The notes beneath the pieces are model-generated. The model was not told the origin of the DNA, did not search any database, and saw nothing but the letters and a program-made list of their open reading frames with translations. DNA of 64,000 nt from positions 4,961,501 to 5,025,500 of the forward strand of contig NZ_AP023368.1 of assembly GCF_014218355.1 (NCBI RefSeq), written 5' to 3'. Position 1 is the stretch's first letter. Each line of letters begins with the position of its first letter. A program made the position numbers and the translations under genes. Below, piece after piece: positions 44,763 to 53,419 of this stretch. This DNA comes from Anaerocolumna chitinilytica. Its GTDB lineage: Bacteria; Bacillota; Clostridia; Lachnospirales; Lachnospiraceae.

Positions 44763-44923
44763 AAAAAAACCTACCTTTAACAGATTACCCTTAGACGGTT
44801 GCTATCCGTATAAGGTAACACAGCAGAGCGCATCAAAATAGTAATAATATCCTTTAAATAGGCTATTATCCTAACATAAGATTAACGCAGTCTGCTGTTG
44901 TTAAAAAGTAGGTAAATTAACAT
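44763..44923 (-). promoter_or_regulatory. Attenuator leader of the ABC-F gene (three-way-junction terminator)
   Basis: The outer stem pairs 44899-44913 (inside the leader ORF) with 44769-44782, 14 bp with one bulge, immediately followed by U7 (44763-44769). An inner stem pairs 44886-44902 with 44817-44830, and a second hairpin spans about 44785-44818 (TTACCTTA-TACGG / CCGTC-TAAGGGTAA). All three can form together. A ribosome stalled near the leader ORF's end would cover the 5' arms and release the terminator. Confidence 0.7.
44882..44923 (-). CDS. Leader peptide MLIYLLFNNSRLR upstream of the ABC-F gene
   Basis: 13-codon frame ATG...CGT TAA. Its last three residues, Arg-Leu-Arg, match the +x+ arrest motif of macrolide-responsive leader peptides such as ErmDL. 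Its codons 4-13 form the 5' arms of the terminator structure. The ribosome site is weak (AGAGG, about 14 bp upstream), which is the main doubt. Confidence 0.55.
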   Translation of the reverse strand: MLIYLLFNNSRLR

Positions 44924-45149
44924 AGTTCTTATTTCAACCTCTGCTTTCAGAAGATATTTTTACCATAACATAAAATTCATCTTAGAGCAACTTATTTTTA
45001 CATTTATTTCATTATCTGATATGATAAGCGATATTTCCATCCCTGGAGCTCTTATTCCATATTAAATGTTCTTATCAAATGTTCTTACGACTTTTGGATA
45101 TACGGACATAAAAAAGAGTACAACCATACCGGGGCTATACTCTTTTCCT

Positions 45150-45416
45150 TTATTTCATCTGATTTATTATACGTTGTATACTTTTTAGGGAGAGGTAGTA
45201 TTTTCCCGCTATCTCTGTTCCCTTCATTCCTTTTTGATAATCAAGGTAGATGTTTCGATTCCGTTCCTTTAATTCTTCTCTGATACTGGTGTTCTCACCC
45301 CAGTTCTTTCTGGAATTCTCTTTTCTCGGGATATAGATACATTCCCCATCCACATAGTTTTGAATCAATTCAATAATTTCATTTGGCAGAATCTGCTCTG
45401 CTCTTCTATAGCTCAT
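45150..45416 (-). CDS. CD3324-family small helix-turn-helix protein
   Basis: An 88-residue protein. The N-terminal part (ILPNEIIELIQNYVDGECIY) and the C-terminal helix-turn-helix-like part (GMKGTEIAGKYYLSLKSIQR) match the small CD3324 family common in Clostridia. Probably DNA-binding, with role unknown. It lies upstream of the ABC-F gene on the same strand, separated by about 230 bp from the leader ORF. Confidence 0.8.
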   Translation of the reverse strand: MSYRRAEQILPNEIIELIQNYVDGECIYIPRKENSRKNWGENTSIREELKERNRNIYLDYQKGMKGTEIAGKYYLSLKSIQRIINQMK

Positions 45417-45671
45417 TGCGCCCTCCTAAAATATTTGCTATTAGGAACAGCAGCGGCTATAACAATTTTATTTTAATTTATAAAAATGCGATAGCCGGTG
45501 CTACGCATTTATAACATGCCTTCGTCTCATAAAACAGCCAAACCCCTTTCAAGACCTGCAAACTTCGGAATGCAGGATAAAATATACATGTAATTCTAAT
45601 GTCATTTTAAACCATATTCCAAATCTTTGCAAGAACTATCAGCAGATGTAATACTATTAATTTGTTTATTC

Positions 45672-46241
45672 TCAGAGAGAAAGCTTTACTGACTTATAAC
45701 AAAAATATGACCCCGGTTTTATTTTATCATCATCGTAATAAAATAATCCCAGTTTGTCAAATAGAGCTTCCCCTGCATATTCCAGAACTTTTATTTTCTC
45801 ATATGCCATTTTATAAGCTCCAAAGGGACTCCCTCCAATGGCAACAGTCATATGAAAACAATAGTCTTCGTCATGCTCTGCCGGGCAATGCCCAAAGCCT
45901 TCCTCTAAAGCCTTAAACAGTTCCTTCTGCTGATTTTTAAGTGTGTCATTGGGTTTGATTTTCATAACCAGACAACCGGACTCGTATCCGAATACTTTGC
46001 TTTCATAGAGGTCCAAAGCATCAAAGCGGAGACTTATAGGTGAAAGCTTTTTAGCATAATCATCAAAAAAGGATTCTATCTTATTTAAATCGGGTATAGA
46101 AAATGGCTGTTTTAAGGATACATGCATTGGCAGCCTCGCTGCTTCAAAGCCCATCCCGCCGATTCTGTGGGCGGCAAGCATTAATCCTTTTCCATAATTC
46201 TCTGTATTGGTATCTGCCAGATAAGCGATTGTTGCTTTCAT
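45672..46241 (-). CDS. 2H phosphoesterase / 2'-5' RNA ligase-like protein
   Basis: A 189-residue protein with two HxS/Tx motifs: HVSL near residue 40 and HMTV near residue 138. These are the paired catalytic histidines of the 2H phosphoesterase superfamily (cyclic phosphodiesterase or RNA ligase-like). Its ATG overlaps the thrS stop codon by 4 bp (ATGA), so it is translated with the variant ThrRS. That coupling suggests an RNA-related role, possibly on tRNA (inference). Confidence 0.82.
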   Translation of the reverse strand: MKATIAYLADTNTENYGKGLMLAAHRIGGMGFEAARLPMHVSLKQPFSIPDLNKIESFFDDYAKKLSPISLRFDALDLYESKVFGYESGCLVMKIKPNDTLKNQQKELFKALEEGFGHCPAEHDEDYCFHMTVAIGGSPFGAYKMAYEKIKVLEYAGEALFDKLGLFYYDDDKIKPGSYFCYKSVKLSL

Positions 46242-48016
46242 TCCTTCTCCCCCTCACTGTTATCCTCATGAAGTTCCTCCTGAAGCATATTGATAAAAGC
46301 TTCCAGATTCATTCGTCCTAAATCACCGCTGTCTCTCTTACGAACAGATACCTCATGGCTTTCTTCTTCCTTCTGGCCAACAATCAGCATATAAGGAACC
46401 CTGTCAAGCTGAGCTTCCCTAATCTTATAGCCGATCTTTTCTGCCCTGTCATCCACTTCACAGCGTATTAAAGCTCTGGATAATTTCTTTTTTATATCAT
46501 TTGCATAGGGTAGAAAATGTTCTGATATAGGCAGCAGTTTCACCTGAACCGGAGCCAGCCATAAAGGGAACTTGCCGGCATAATGCTCTATAAGAATCCC
46601 CATGAAACGCTCTAAGGAACCAAATACCACCCGGTGCAGCATAATCGGGCGATGCTTTAACCCATCTGCCCCAGTATACTCTGCCTGAAAACGCAAGGGA
46701 AGCTGAAAGTCCAGCTGTATTGTTCCGCATTGCCAGGTTCTGCCCATGGAATCCACCAGATGAAAATCAATCTTAGGGCCATAGAAAGCTCCGTCCCCTT
46801 CATTAACAAGGTATGGCATCTTAAGCTCCTCCAGGGCATTTATTAAGCCATTCGTAGCCATTTCCCAGTCTTCCTCACTGCCGATACTATCCTCCGGTCG
46901 TGTAGATAATTCTACATGATAGGAAAATCCAAACTTAGTGTATACCTCATCTATCAGACCAATTACTCCTTTTATTTCTTCTCTTACCTGTTCTTCCGTC
47001 ATAAAGATATGGGCATCATCCTGGGTAAACATCCGAACCCGCATAAGTCCATGGAGCGTTCCTGACTTCTCGTGCCGGTGGACAATTCCCAATTCTCCCA
47101 TCCTAATTGGAAGGTCTCTGTAGGAGTGAGGCTGCAGTTTATACACCAGCATTCCTCCCGGACAATTCATAGGTTTGATTGCATATTCAGACTTATCGAT
47201 AGTGGAAAGATACATTTTTTCATTAAAGTGTTCCCAATGGCCGGAAGTCTCCCATAAGCTTTTCTCAAGCATAATCGGTGTGGAAATCTCCACATAGCCT
47301 TCCCTGCTGTGCACTTTTCTCCAGTAATCTATCAAAAGATTTTTCACTATCAGGCCCTTTGGCAGGAAGAAGGGAAAACCCGGCCCTTCGTCCATTATTG
47401 CAAAGAGCCCCAGTTCCTTACCAAGTCTTCTATGATCACGTTTTCTGGCTTCTTCTATCTTCGCAAGATATTCTTCTAACTCAGCGGTACTTGGATATGC
47501 TGTACCGTATATTCTGGTCAGCATTTCATTCTCTTCTTTTCCCTTCCAGTAAGCACCTGCTACCAGCGTCAGCTTAAAGGCTTTTATCGATCCTGTGCTG
47601 ATTACATAAGTGCCTGCGAACAGCTCACTATATTCCCCTTGTATTATGAGTACAGCTTCTTTTTCCTGGCTTTCTCTGATAAGCTCTACCTTATAGGATT
47701 CCTGCCTTTCTGCCATATAATCCATTGCCTCTTTTTTATCCAAGGTAAAGCTCTTTAGTGATAGGTCTTGATTAATAATATTTTGCATCTCTGCTTCCAG
47801 AATGTTTAAGTCTTCCGTTGTAAAAGCTGTGTTAAGAGCAAAATCGTAATAAAAGCCTTCCTCTTCTGTCTGAAAGCCGGCACATTTTGCTTCCGGATAT
47901 AACCTTTTTACTGCCTGAGCCAGAACCTGTGCCGTAGTACGCCAGTATGCTTCCCTCCCTTCTTTCTCTGTAAAGTCGTAGTCCCTGATAGAACCGTCTT
48001 TCTCTGCTGCTTTCAT
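46238..48016 (-). CDS. thrS: Threonyl-tRNA synthetase variant without TGS and with dead editing site
   Basis: Charges tRNA-Thr. The class II core is intact: KPMNCPGGM, HGLMRVRMFTQDDAHIF and MLHRVVFGSLERF supply the zinc ligands Cys, His and His, and the C-terminal anticodon domain is complete. The protein (592 residues) begins directly in the N2 editing domain, lacking the TGS domain of normal ThrRS. The four editing residues of E. coli ThrRS (His73, His77, Cys182, His186) are replaced by Arg26, Gln30, Phe133 and Tyr137. It probably cannot clear mischarged Ser-tRNA-Thr, so a second, normal ThrRS elsewhere is likely. GGAG is upstream and a T-box leader precedes it. Confidence 0.93.
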   Translation of the reverse strand: MKAAEKDGSIRDYDFTEKEGREAYWRTTAQVLAQAVKRLYPEAKCAGFQTEEEGFYYDFALNTAFTTEDLNILEAEMQNIINQDLSLKSFTLDKKEAMDYMAERQESYKVELIRESQEKEAVLIIQGEYSELFAGTYVISTGSIKAFKLTLVAGAYWKGKEENEMLTRIYGTAYPSTAELEEYLAKIEEARKRDHRRLGKELGLFAIMDEGPGFPFFLPKGLIVKNLLIDYWRKVHSREGYVEISTPIMLEKSLWETSGHWEHFNEKMYLSTIDKSEYAIKPMNCPGGMLVYKLQPHSYRDLPIRMGELGIVHRHEKSGTLHGLMRVRMFTQDDAHIFMTEEQVREEIKGVIGLIDEVYTKFGFSYHVELSTRPEDSIGSEEDWEMATNGLINALEELKMPYLVNEGDGAFYGPKIDFHLVDSMGRTWQCGTIQLDFQLPLRFQAEYTGADGLKHRPIMLHRVVFGSLERFMGILIEHYAGKFPLWLAPVQVKLLPISEHFLPYANDIKKKLSRALIRCEVDDRAEKIGYKIREAQLDRVPYMLIVGQKEEESHEVSVRKRDSGDLGRMNLEAFINMLQEELHEDNSEGEKE

Positions 48017-48050
48017 TTCTTATGATCTCCTTCTATGGGTTTTATTTAAC

Positions 48051-48335
48051 ATAAGAAAAGCACCCTTGTATAAACGGCATACAGCCGCTTATATAAGGGT
48101 GCATCATATCAAATGCACGGTTCCACCTTAACTTTTCACTTCGGATTCCATCAAATCCTATTCTTTAACGCAGACATACGGCGACACTTAGTAATTGTAA
48201 GAACAATCTTTCAGCATTGCAGCTTGGGAATGGTTTTGGGCTGTCTTCCATATAAAGAACTTCCACCTTATGTTCTTCTCTCTGTATATTTCTCTCAGCT
48301 TACTCGTTTCCGTCATAGCTTTTCTTATGTTATTG
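48051..48335 (-). promoter_or_regulatory. T-box leader of thrS
   Basis: The T-box AGGTGGAACCGTGC is at 48115-48128 (minus). The terminator pairs 48060-48073 with 48089-48102 (GCACCCTT...AAGGGTGC). An AGAGAGAAGAA kink-turn lies near 48275-48285. An ACA triplet in TCTTACAATTACTAAG could be the threonine specifier (inference). Confidence 0.9.
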
Positions 48336-48351
48336 GTATCATTATAGCATT

Positions 48352-48900
48352 CTATTTGTTTCTGTCAATATCTAATTTCCATTCATTTTTTAATATGGCA
48401 TATTCATAGGTATCAACCCATAAAGGTTCCCCTTGGGCTCCGGTTTTAAAATAAATATTTTGTAAAAGCATACCTTCACGCCTCATAGGTAAGCGTTCCA
48501 GCAGCTTCCAGGATTGCTCATTCTTTGGATTGCACATGGCTATAATACGCCTGGCCCCTAAACTGGTAAAGGCATAGTCAAGTAATGCTCTGGCACTCTC
48601 TGTGGCATAACCTTGTCCTTGAAAACTCCTGTTAAAAACATATCCCAATTCCCAGGTATCAAATTCTCCTTTACCCAAATACAGGTTTCCAATTAACTTT
48701 CCATTCTCCTTTAAGCAGACGGCATAGAAAGACTTCGCACCTGCTCTGTAAATTGCTTCTTCCATCGCCTGCTCTTTTGTATAAACATTATATGGCTCAA
48801 ACCGAACAACCTCTTCGTCTGATAAATATTCATATAAATCCATCCAATCATTTTCATCAAATCTTCTAATAATCAATCTCTCTGTGATTATATTTTCCAT
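48352..48900 (-). CDS. GNAT N-acetyltransferase, RimJ/RimL type
   Basis: A 182-residue acetyltransferase. ITERLIIRRFDENDWMDLYE is the family opening, YVFNRSFQGQGYATESARAL the acetyl-CoA-binding loop, and NPKNEQSWKLLERLPMRREG the usual C-terminal segment. It lies immediately upstream of the thrS T-box region on the same strand. Substrate unknown; possibly a ribosomal protein N-terminus or small amine. Confidence 0.9.
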   Translation of the reverse strand: MENIITERLIIRRFDENDWMDLYEYLSDEEVVRFEPYNVYTKEQAMEEAIYRAGAKSFYAVCLKENGKLIGNLYLGKGEFDTWELGYVFNRSFQGQGYATESARALLDYAFTSLGARRIIAMCNPKNEQSWKLLERLPMRREGMLLQNIYFKTGAQGEPLWVDTYEYAILKNEWKLDIDRNK

Positions 48901-49183
48901 TATAAATGCCTCTCTCTTCTCTGAATTAACATGATAATTATACCATAGTTTCTAAAGTAATCCAAATCCCAAAACAGTTATAGCTATTAATTCCTTTAGC
49001 CCGTAATTTCTTAAAAATAATTAAGAAATAACAGAGTTTTTTGTATTTACTTCTGGCTGTCAATGGGATAATATATGTTGTAAAAATCAGATACGATAAA
49101 ATAGTACTCTTTCGTTTATACTATCATGATTATAACATCTGGCTACAAAAGTAAAATTATAAAGGATGGAACAGGATTCTTAT

Positions 49184-50416
49184 ATGGAAAATATGGAGAA
49201 CACGGATAACTTAGAAACCCCCGAAATAAACGAGGAAGAGCTGCAAAAAGAAGAAAGCTATCAGAAACTGATTGCCTTGCTTTCAAGCCTGGAGTGCATG
49301 AACACCACACCATCAAAGGCTGAAATATATCTAAGTGCTGCTAATAAATTTGCCGAACTGGAAGGCTATAAAGACAGTGAAGAATACGTCAAGCTATGCA
49401 AGCAGTCAGCAAAGCAGACAAATGATGAGTTAATAAAAAAAATATATGATTATGCCACCCTTAAGAAGAACAATGCCAAAAATGCTGATGATTATAAATT
49501 GGCAGCTGCAGAATTCCGTAAAACGGAAGGATACTCTGATTCAGATAAACAGGCCTTGGAATGCGATAAACTAAGTGACCGCATTGATAACAAAGGTGCC
49601 AGGAAATTTTTTGGAACCGTCGGTGTGGTATTGTTTGGCATTCTTGTTCTCGTATTCATCGGCATTTCTCCCGTTGCCAAGTACAATATCGGAAATGCCC
49701 TTTATAACGTGAATGCTTATAAATATGCCTTAAAATTCTATCATCACTCCGGTGACTATAAAGACACCAAGGATAAAGCTATGAAGTGCCAGTATATGTT
49801 AGGATTGGATTATGAAGCAAAGGGCAATTATAAGATGGCAAAGAAATCTTTTTACGCATCAGGTAATTACAAAGAAAGTGATGTAAAAAAAGTAACTGCC
49901 TTAAAACAGGTTCTTAAAAATGCCAGACCAGGCATCAGTGTAGTTAAAATCGGTAAATATAACTGGAAAGTTTTAAAGGTAGAAGATACAAAAGTCTTAC
50001 TGCTAAAGAAAGCTGCTCTATCCAAAAGAGCTTACAGCAGTAATGCTAGCAATGCAGCCTGGGAAAATTCTGACCTTCGCAAGTATTTAAATAATAATTT
50101 CTTAAACGATACTTTTTCAAAAGAAGAACTTAAAAATATACTTCAGACAACCGTAAGCAATAATGCCAATGCCAAATATGGCACAGCAGGCGGTAATGAT
50201 ACTTCCGATTATCTATTCTTATTAGATATAGACGAGGCACATACTTATAATACCTTCTTCAAAGCATTAAAGGGAAGAAGCTGGCTGCGCTCCCCCGGCA
50301 GTTCTTCTGGCAGCGCTGCCTTTATCACCGATAAAGGGTTGGTTATGGATTTTGGCTATGATGTAACAAGTGATGAATTTACAGCCATTCCGGCTATGTG
50401 GTTTAATATCCAATAA
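49184..50416 (+). CDS. Membrane protein with C-terminal DUF6273-type domain
   Basis: Plus-strand gene. The N-terminal 150 residues contain two helical, repeat-like segments (YKDSEEYVKLCKQSAKQTND; YSDSDKQALECDKL), followed by one membrane helix near 150-170 (VGVVLFGILVLVFIGI). A second repeat pair (SGDYKDTKDKAMKC, SGNYKESDVKKVTA) precedes a C-terminal DUF6273-like domain, recognisable from WKVLKVEDTKVLLLKK and RSWLRSPGSSSGSAA. The start at 49184 is preferred since AGGA lies 7 bp upstream; the ATG at 49166 touches its own AAAGG. Function unknown; possibly a surface-exposed glycan-binding or formylglycine-like fold. Confidence 0.8.
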   Translation: MENMENTDNLETPEINEEELQKEESYQKLIALLSSLECMNTTPSKAEIYLSAANKFAELEGYKDSEEYVKLCKQSAKQTNDELIKKIYDYATLKKNNAKNADDYKLAAAEFRKTEGYSDSDKQALECDKLSDRIDNKGARKFFGTVGVVLFGILVLVFIGISPVAKYNIGNALYNVNAYKYALKFYHHSGDYKDTKDKAMKCQYMLGLDYEAKGNYKMAKKSFYASGNYKESDVKKVTALKQVLKNARPGISVVKIGKYNWKVLKVEDTKVLLLKKAALSKRAYSSNASNAAWENSDLRKYLNNNFLNDTFSKEELKNILQTTVSNNANAKYGTAGGNDTSDYLFLLDIDEAHTYNTFFKALKGRSWLRSPGSSSGSAAFITDKGLVMDFGYDVTSDEFTAIPAMWFNIQ

Positions 50417-50459
50417 CTCAACGAAATCAGAACAGGATTTAGGTTACTCAAATAAAGAA

Positions 50460-50506
50460 AGCCGTATATGTTTAGCAAAATGCTAAATATATACGGCTAT
50501 TTTTTC
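50460..50506. terminator. Bidirectional terminator between convergent genes
   Basis: AGCCGTATATGTTTAGCA pairs with TGCTAAATATATACGGCT (one mismatch), with T6 on the plus side and a TTTCTTTATTT tail on the minus side. It serves the DUF6273 gene and the UDPGP gene. Confidence 0.85.
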
Positions 50507-50534
50507 TAAACTACTCGAACAATTCCCTCACAAT

Positions 50535-51761
50535 CTAGAGAATAACACCGTTCAGCTTTAACAAGGCTCTTGCTGTATCCGGTGAATCTGCCCCTGTAGC
50601 ATTCTTAATGGGAGCAAATTCTTCTTCTCTGACAACCTCAAAGGGCAGACAGTCTTCAAAGAGAGGAATCATATCCAGAACCAATTCTTCAAACTTGTAC
50701 CCATTAGGCTCACTTGGCTGAATGTATTCACCGTCCGGTGTAACATAAGGAATCTTCTTCTCAGCAACATGAATGGGAAGATTGGTATTCAATATATGAA
50801 TTAATTTATCCAATTTGAAAAGATAATTTAATATTACACCATAGGAATAACTAAGTTCTCCCTCCGGTGTTTTTTCATGAAGCATCTCGGGTGTCATCTC
50901 ATAGTATTCTACGATAGATGGCTTTCCGTCTTTCTTGCATAAGACACCAACGCGTTCCCCTGGTTCTGCTTTTTTAACCACTTTCGCTCCGCTGTCCTTC
51001 CCTGTCAGAATAGTAGCACCAACAAAGACAGGGTCTGCTATTCTTTGTAAAACATTATCTACTGCGAAAACATTCAGCCATTCAATTCCTCTGGACTGTA
51101 CATCCTCTAAAAGTCCTGCTTTTACCATGGAAGAGAACCAGCCGCCATTACCATTGGGAGACAGGGACAGCCTATCCGGTGCTTCCATTAAAAGTTTTCC
51201 TTCGTAATCTACGGAAGGTGTCATTTCCTGCATAAAGAAAGTAATGTAGTCTTCCTGATAGCCAAAGTATTGATTTTCTTTTAAGAATTCAATAGTTTCT
51301 TCATGGGTCTTATCACTGGTCATAATGTAAAACGGAACCCAGGCACCAGTCTTTTCAACTACTTGCAGTGCATTTTGAAACAATTGTTCAAAGATATAGA
51401 GAGTTCTGGTAATACCGATATTTACCTTACCCTTTGGTCCCTCACAGCCAAGTCTTGATCCCTGACCGCCGGCCAGTAAAACAGCTCCTACTTTTTTCTC
51501 CTGTATTGCCTGGATACCGGCTGCTTCAAATTCGTCTCTTCTGGCATTAATCTCTTTTCTTTCCATTCCGGAAAGAGGTTCTACAATTCCCTTACCTGCA
51601 AGTCCATTGTCTTTGTGAATAAGGGCTGCAATATTTAAGTCAACTTTTTCAATCTGTGCTGACAGTGCTTCTTTTCCCTTATCATCAAGCTTATCGTAAT
51701 ATAATAATAAATGTTCCTGATGATATTCTCTTAATTTTTCCTCCAGTTTTTCCCTGTTCAT
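50535..51761 (-). CDS. UTP-sugar-1-phosphate uridylyltransferase (UDPGP family)
   Basis: A 408-residue nucleotidyltransferase of the eukaryote-like UDPGP/AGX1 family, forming UDP-GlcNAc, UDP-Gal or UDP-Glc. The nucleotide loop LLAGGQGSRLGCEGPKGK lies near residues 95-112. FIMTSDKTHEETIEFLKEN-type and NGNGGWFSSM segments are typical, and the metal/uridine region follows as VFAVDNVLQRI. The ATG complementary to 51759-51761 is preferred (AAGGAG 7 bp upstream) over one 11 codons earlier. Sugar specificity is not readable. Confidence 0.85.
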   Translation of the reverse strand: MNREKLEEKLREYHQEHLLLYYDKLDDKGKEALSAQIEKVDLNIAALIHKDNGLAGKGIVEPLSGMERKEINARRDEFEAAGIQAIQEKKVGAVLLAGGQGSRLGCEGPKGKVNIGITRTLYIFEQLFQNALQVVEKTGAWVPFYIMTSDKTHEETIEFLKENQYFGYQEDYITFFMQEMTPSVDYEGKLLMEAPDRLSLSPNGNGGWFSSMVKAGLLEDVQSRGIEWLNVFAVDNVLQRIADPVFVGATILTGKDSGAKVVKKAEPGERVGVLCKKDGKPSIVEYYEMTPEMLHEKTPEGELSYSYGVILNYLFKLDKLIHILNTNLPIHVAEKKIPYVTPDGEYIQPSEPNGYKFEELVLDMIPLFEDCLPFEVVREEEFAPIKNATGADSPDTARALLKLNGVIL

Positions 51762-51849
51762 AACTTTTCTCCTTCTATCAAAATTATTATGCATAGCTCC
51801 TTCTACACGGTTCTTTTTATGTTAAATATCCCCCGCTAACAGCCATGCT

Positions 51850-52518
51850 TTAAGAGATCCCTAATAATTCTTTCCCATTTTCCAATCTTTCATGAAATTG
51901 TTTGTAAAAATCCTTCTCTATTTCATAGGGTCTTAGGTAAAAAAGATTTAAAATACAAAGATTTATATTCTTTACCGTTACTTCCTCTGCTGCATTTTTC
52001 ACTTTTTCTTCTGCATCATTTAAGAAATAATGCCAGTCAATGAGAAACTTCTCATTTTCTTTTATGCCCTTCGTATCAATCCAATTGCTGACCTTTACTT
52101 TGGTTTTACTGGTATTTACACATTCATTAATTTGAAGAAAATAATGAAATCCATGGTTATCATATACTCTTCCCAAAGGAAATATTCTGCATATACCCGG
52201 ACGCTGTCCGTGAATACTGCATTTTCCGTCGGTATTTAAAAAGGCACATTGTTCCTTGGCCCCAATCATCTTTAGGTTGGGAAGTATAATTCCATCCACC
52301 AGATTCAGCTCAAGCTTGTCCTTTAATAATTCTTCAAAGGAAAGCTTCAAAGTTGTTGTAAGCCGGTATACGTCATAAGGGTCCAAAACGATAGAGTTCC
52401 CCATTCCGTGACAGCAGGATGCTCTTCCTTTACAGCCATTGCAGCTGACTTCTACAAGATCTTCACTGCCATATAAGCTGCCGTCAGATATTTCATCTAG
52501 ACTAATTTGCCTTTTCAT
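51850..52518 (-). CDS. YkgJ-family cysteine-cluster protein
   Basis: A 222-residue protein carrying the YkgJ zinc/iron-sulfur-type cysteine pattern: CNGCKGRASCCHGMG near residues 28-42, then CAFLNTDGKCSIHGQRPGICRIFPLG at about 92-117 (Cys positions spread across it). Its biochemical role is unsettled in the family; metal-binding oxygen-sensitive proteins are typical. No signal peptide. It has its own AAAGAGAG ribosome site. Confidence 0.88.
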   Translation of the reverse strand: MKRQISLDEISDGSLYGSEDLVEVSCNGCKGRASCCHGMGNSIVLDPYDVYRLTTTLKLSFEELLKDKLELNLVDGIILPNLKMIGAKEQCAFLNTDGKCSIHGQRPGICRIFPLGRVYDNHGFHYFLQINECVNTSKTKVKVSNWIDTKGIKENEKFLIDWHYFLNDAEEKVKNAAEEVTVKNINLCILNLFYLRPYEIEKDFYKQFHERLENGKELLGIS

Positions 52519-52586
52519 TATAATTCTCTCTTTCTTCTTATTCCTCTATAAATATATAGCACAACTTTCCACTTTTAACAACTCCC

Positions 52587-53318
52587 TCATGATTGTGTAA
52601 TCATGGCAATCACGTCTTCCCAATCCACCGCGGGAAGATATGTAACCGCTGGAACCTCAGATTTATCTTTCAAATAAGCCGTATACCATACAGGTGTCAT
52701 ACCGGCCCGATAAGCACCTTCTATATCACAAACCGGATTATCTCCGCAGAACCACACCTTATCCGGAGAAAGTTTTGCTTTCGCTAATGCCATTTCAAAT
52801 ATTCTTGGGTGGGGCTTTCGAAACATATAGTCACTGGAAGCTATAATAAATTCAAAGTGATGCTCTGGCAGCAGTTCCTCCAGTCTCCTTGAAAGAGATT
52901 TGCTGGTATTCATCATATTGCTTACAACCGCGGTTCGTATACCACTATCCTGAAGAAAGGAAAGCAGCTTCCCAATGTTCTTCGTCGGGTGTCCTGGCGC
53001 GGCATTATTCCAGAACATCCATTCCAGATAATCAGCGCTCTCATTAAATTCAACTTCAAAATATTCGTATAAATAACGGTTGAATGCTTGGTGGGTTACA
53101 TCCAGAGGTTTGTGATTCCGATCCTTCCCCAACATGGCATCTCCCAGGTCTTTTCCCAAAGAATCTGCCAATTCCTGAACTTGCCGTGGGGTCACTTTAT
53201 ATGGATTTCTCACTGCTATCTCTAAAAGTGCCTGGTTCCCTCTTTCAGGATTAAATTTATCTTCTGTAATTAAAGTCTCTCCATAATCAAAAAGAATCAT
53301 CTCAGGCTTTTTCTCCAT
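52587..53318 (-). CDS. HAD-superfamily hydrolase
   Basis: A 243-residue phosphatase of the haloacid dehalogenase fold. Motif I is LFDYGETLI (Asp-Tyr-Gly, so the second Asp of the usual DxD is replaced by Gly). Motif II is VVSNMM, motif III HPRIFEMALAKA with an upstream Lys, and motif IV FCGDNPVCDIEGA. DYGxT variants of motif I occur among subfamily IA members, but the loss of the acid/base Asp makes activity uncertain. It lies in an independent unit ahead of the YkgJ gene. Confidence 0.85.
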   Translation of the reverse strand: MEKKPEMILFDYGETLITEDKFNPERGNQALLEIAVRNPYKVTPRQVQELADSLGKDLGDAMLGKDRNHKPLDVTHQAFNRYLYEYFEVEFNESADYLEWMFWNNAAPGHPTKNIGKLLSFLQDSGIRTAVVSNMMNTSKSLSRRLEELLPEHHFEFIIASSDYMFRKPHPRIFEMALAKAKLSPDKVWFCGDNPVCDIEGAYRAGMTPVWYTAYLKDKSEVPAVTYLPAVDWEDVIAMITQS

Positions 53319-53359
53319 TCAGAAACTCCTTTCATCCGTATAAACTGCGGTCTCAGCAT

Positions 53360-53397
53360 ACCAATGTATGCATACATTGGTATGCATGCATTGGTGT
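53360..53397. repeat. 22-bp perfect palindrome with an added half-repeat
   Basis: ACCAATGTATG/CATACATTGGT at 53360-53381 is followed by a further ATGCATGCATTGGT, so CATTGG or its complement occurs three times in 38 bp. It lies between the NUDIX stop and the HAD start and could be an operator or hairpin. Confidence 0.6.
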
Positions 53398-53419
53398 TAT
53401 TCACTGAATTCTTAAAGTC

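Noticed and set aside
53360..53397. Intrinsic terminator for the NUDIX gene
   Set aside because: The palindrome has no U-tract on either strand, and lies upstream of the NUDIX stop's downstream side only by chance of orientation.
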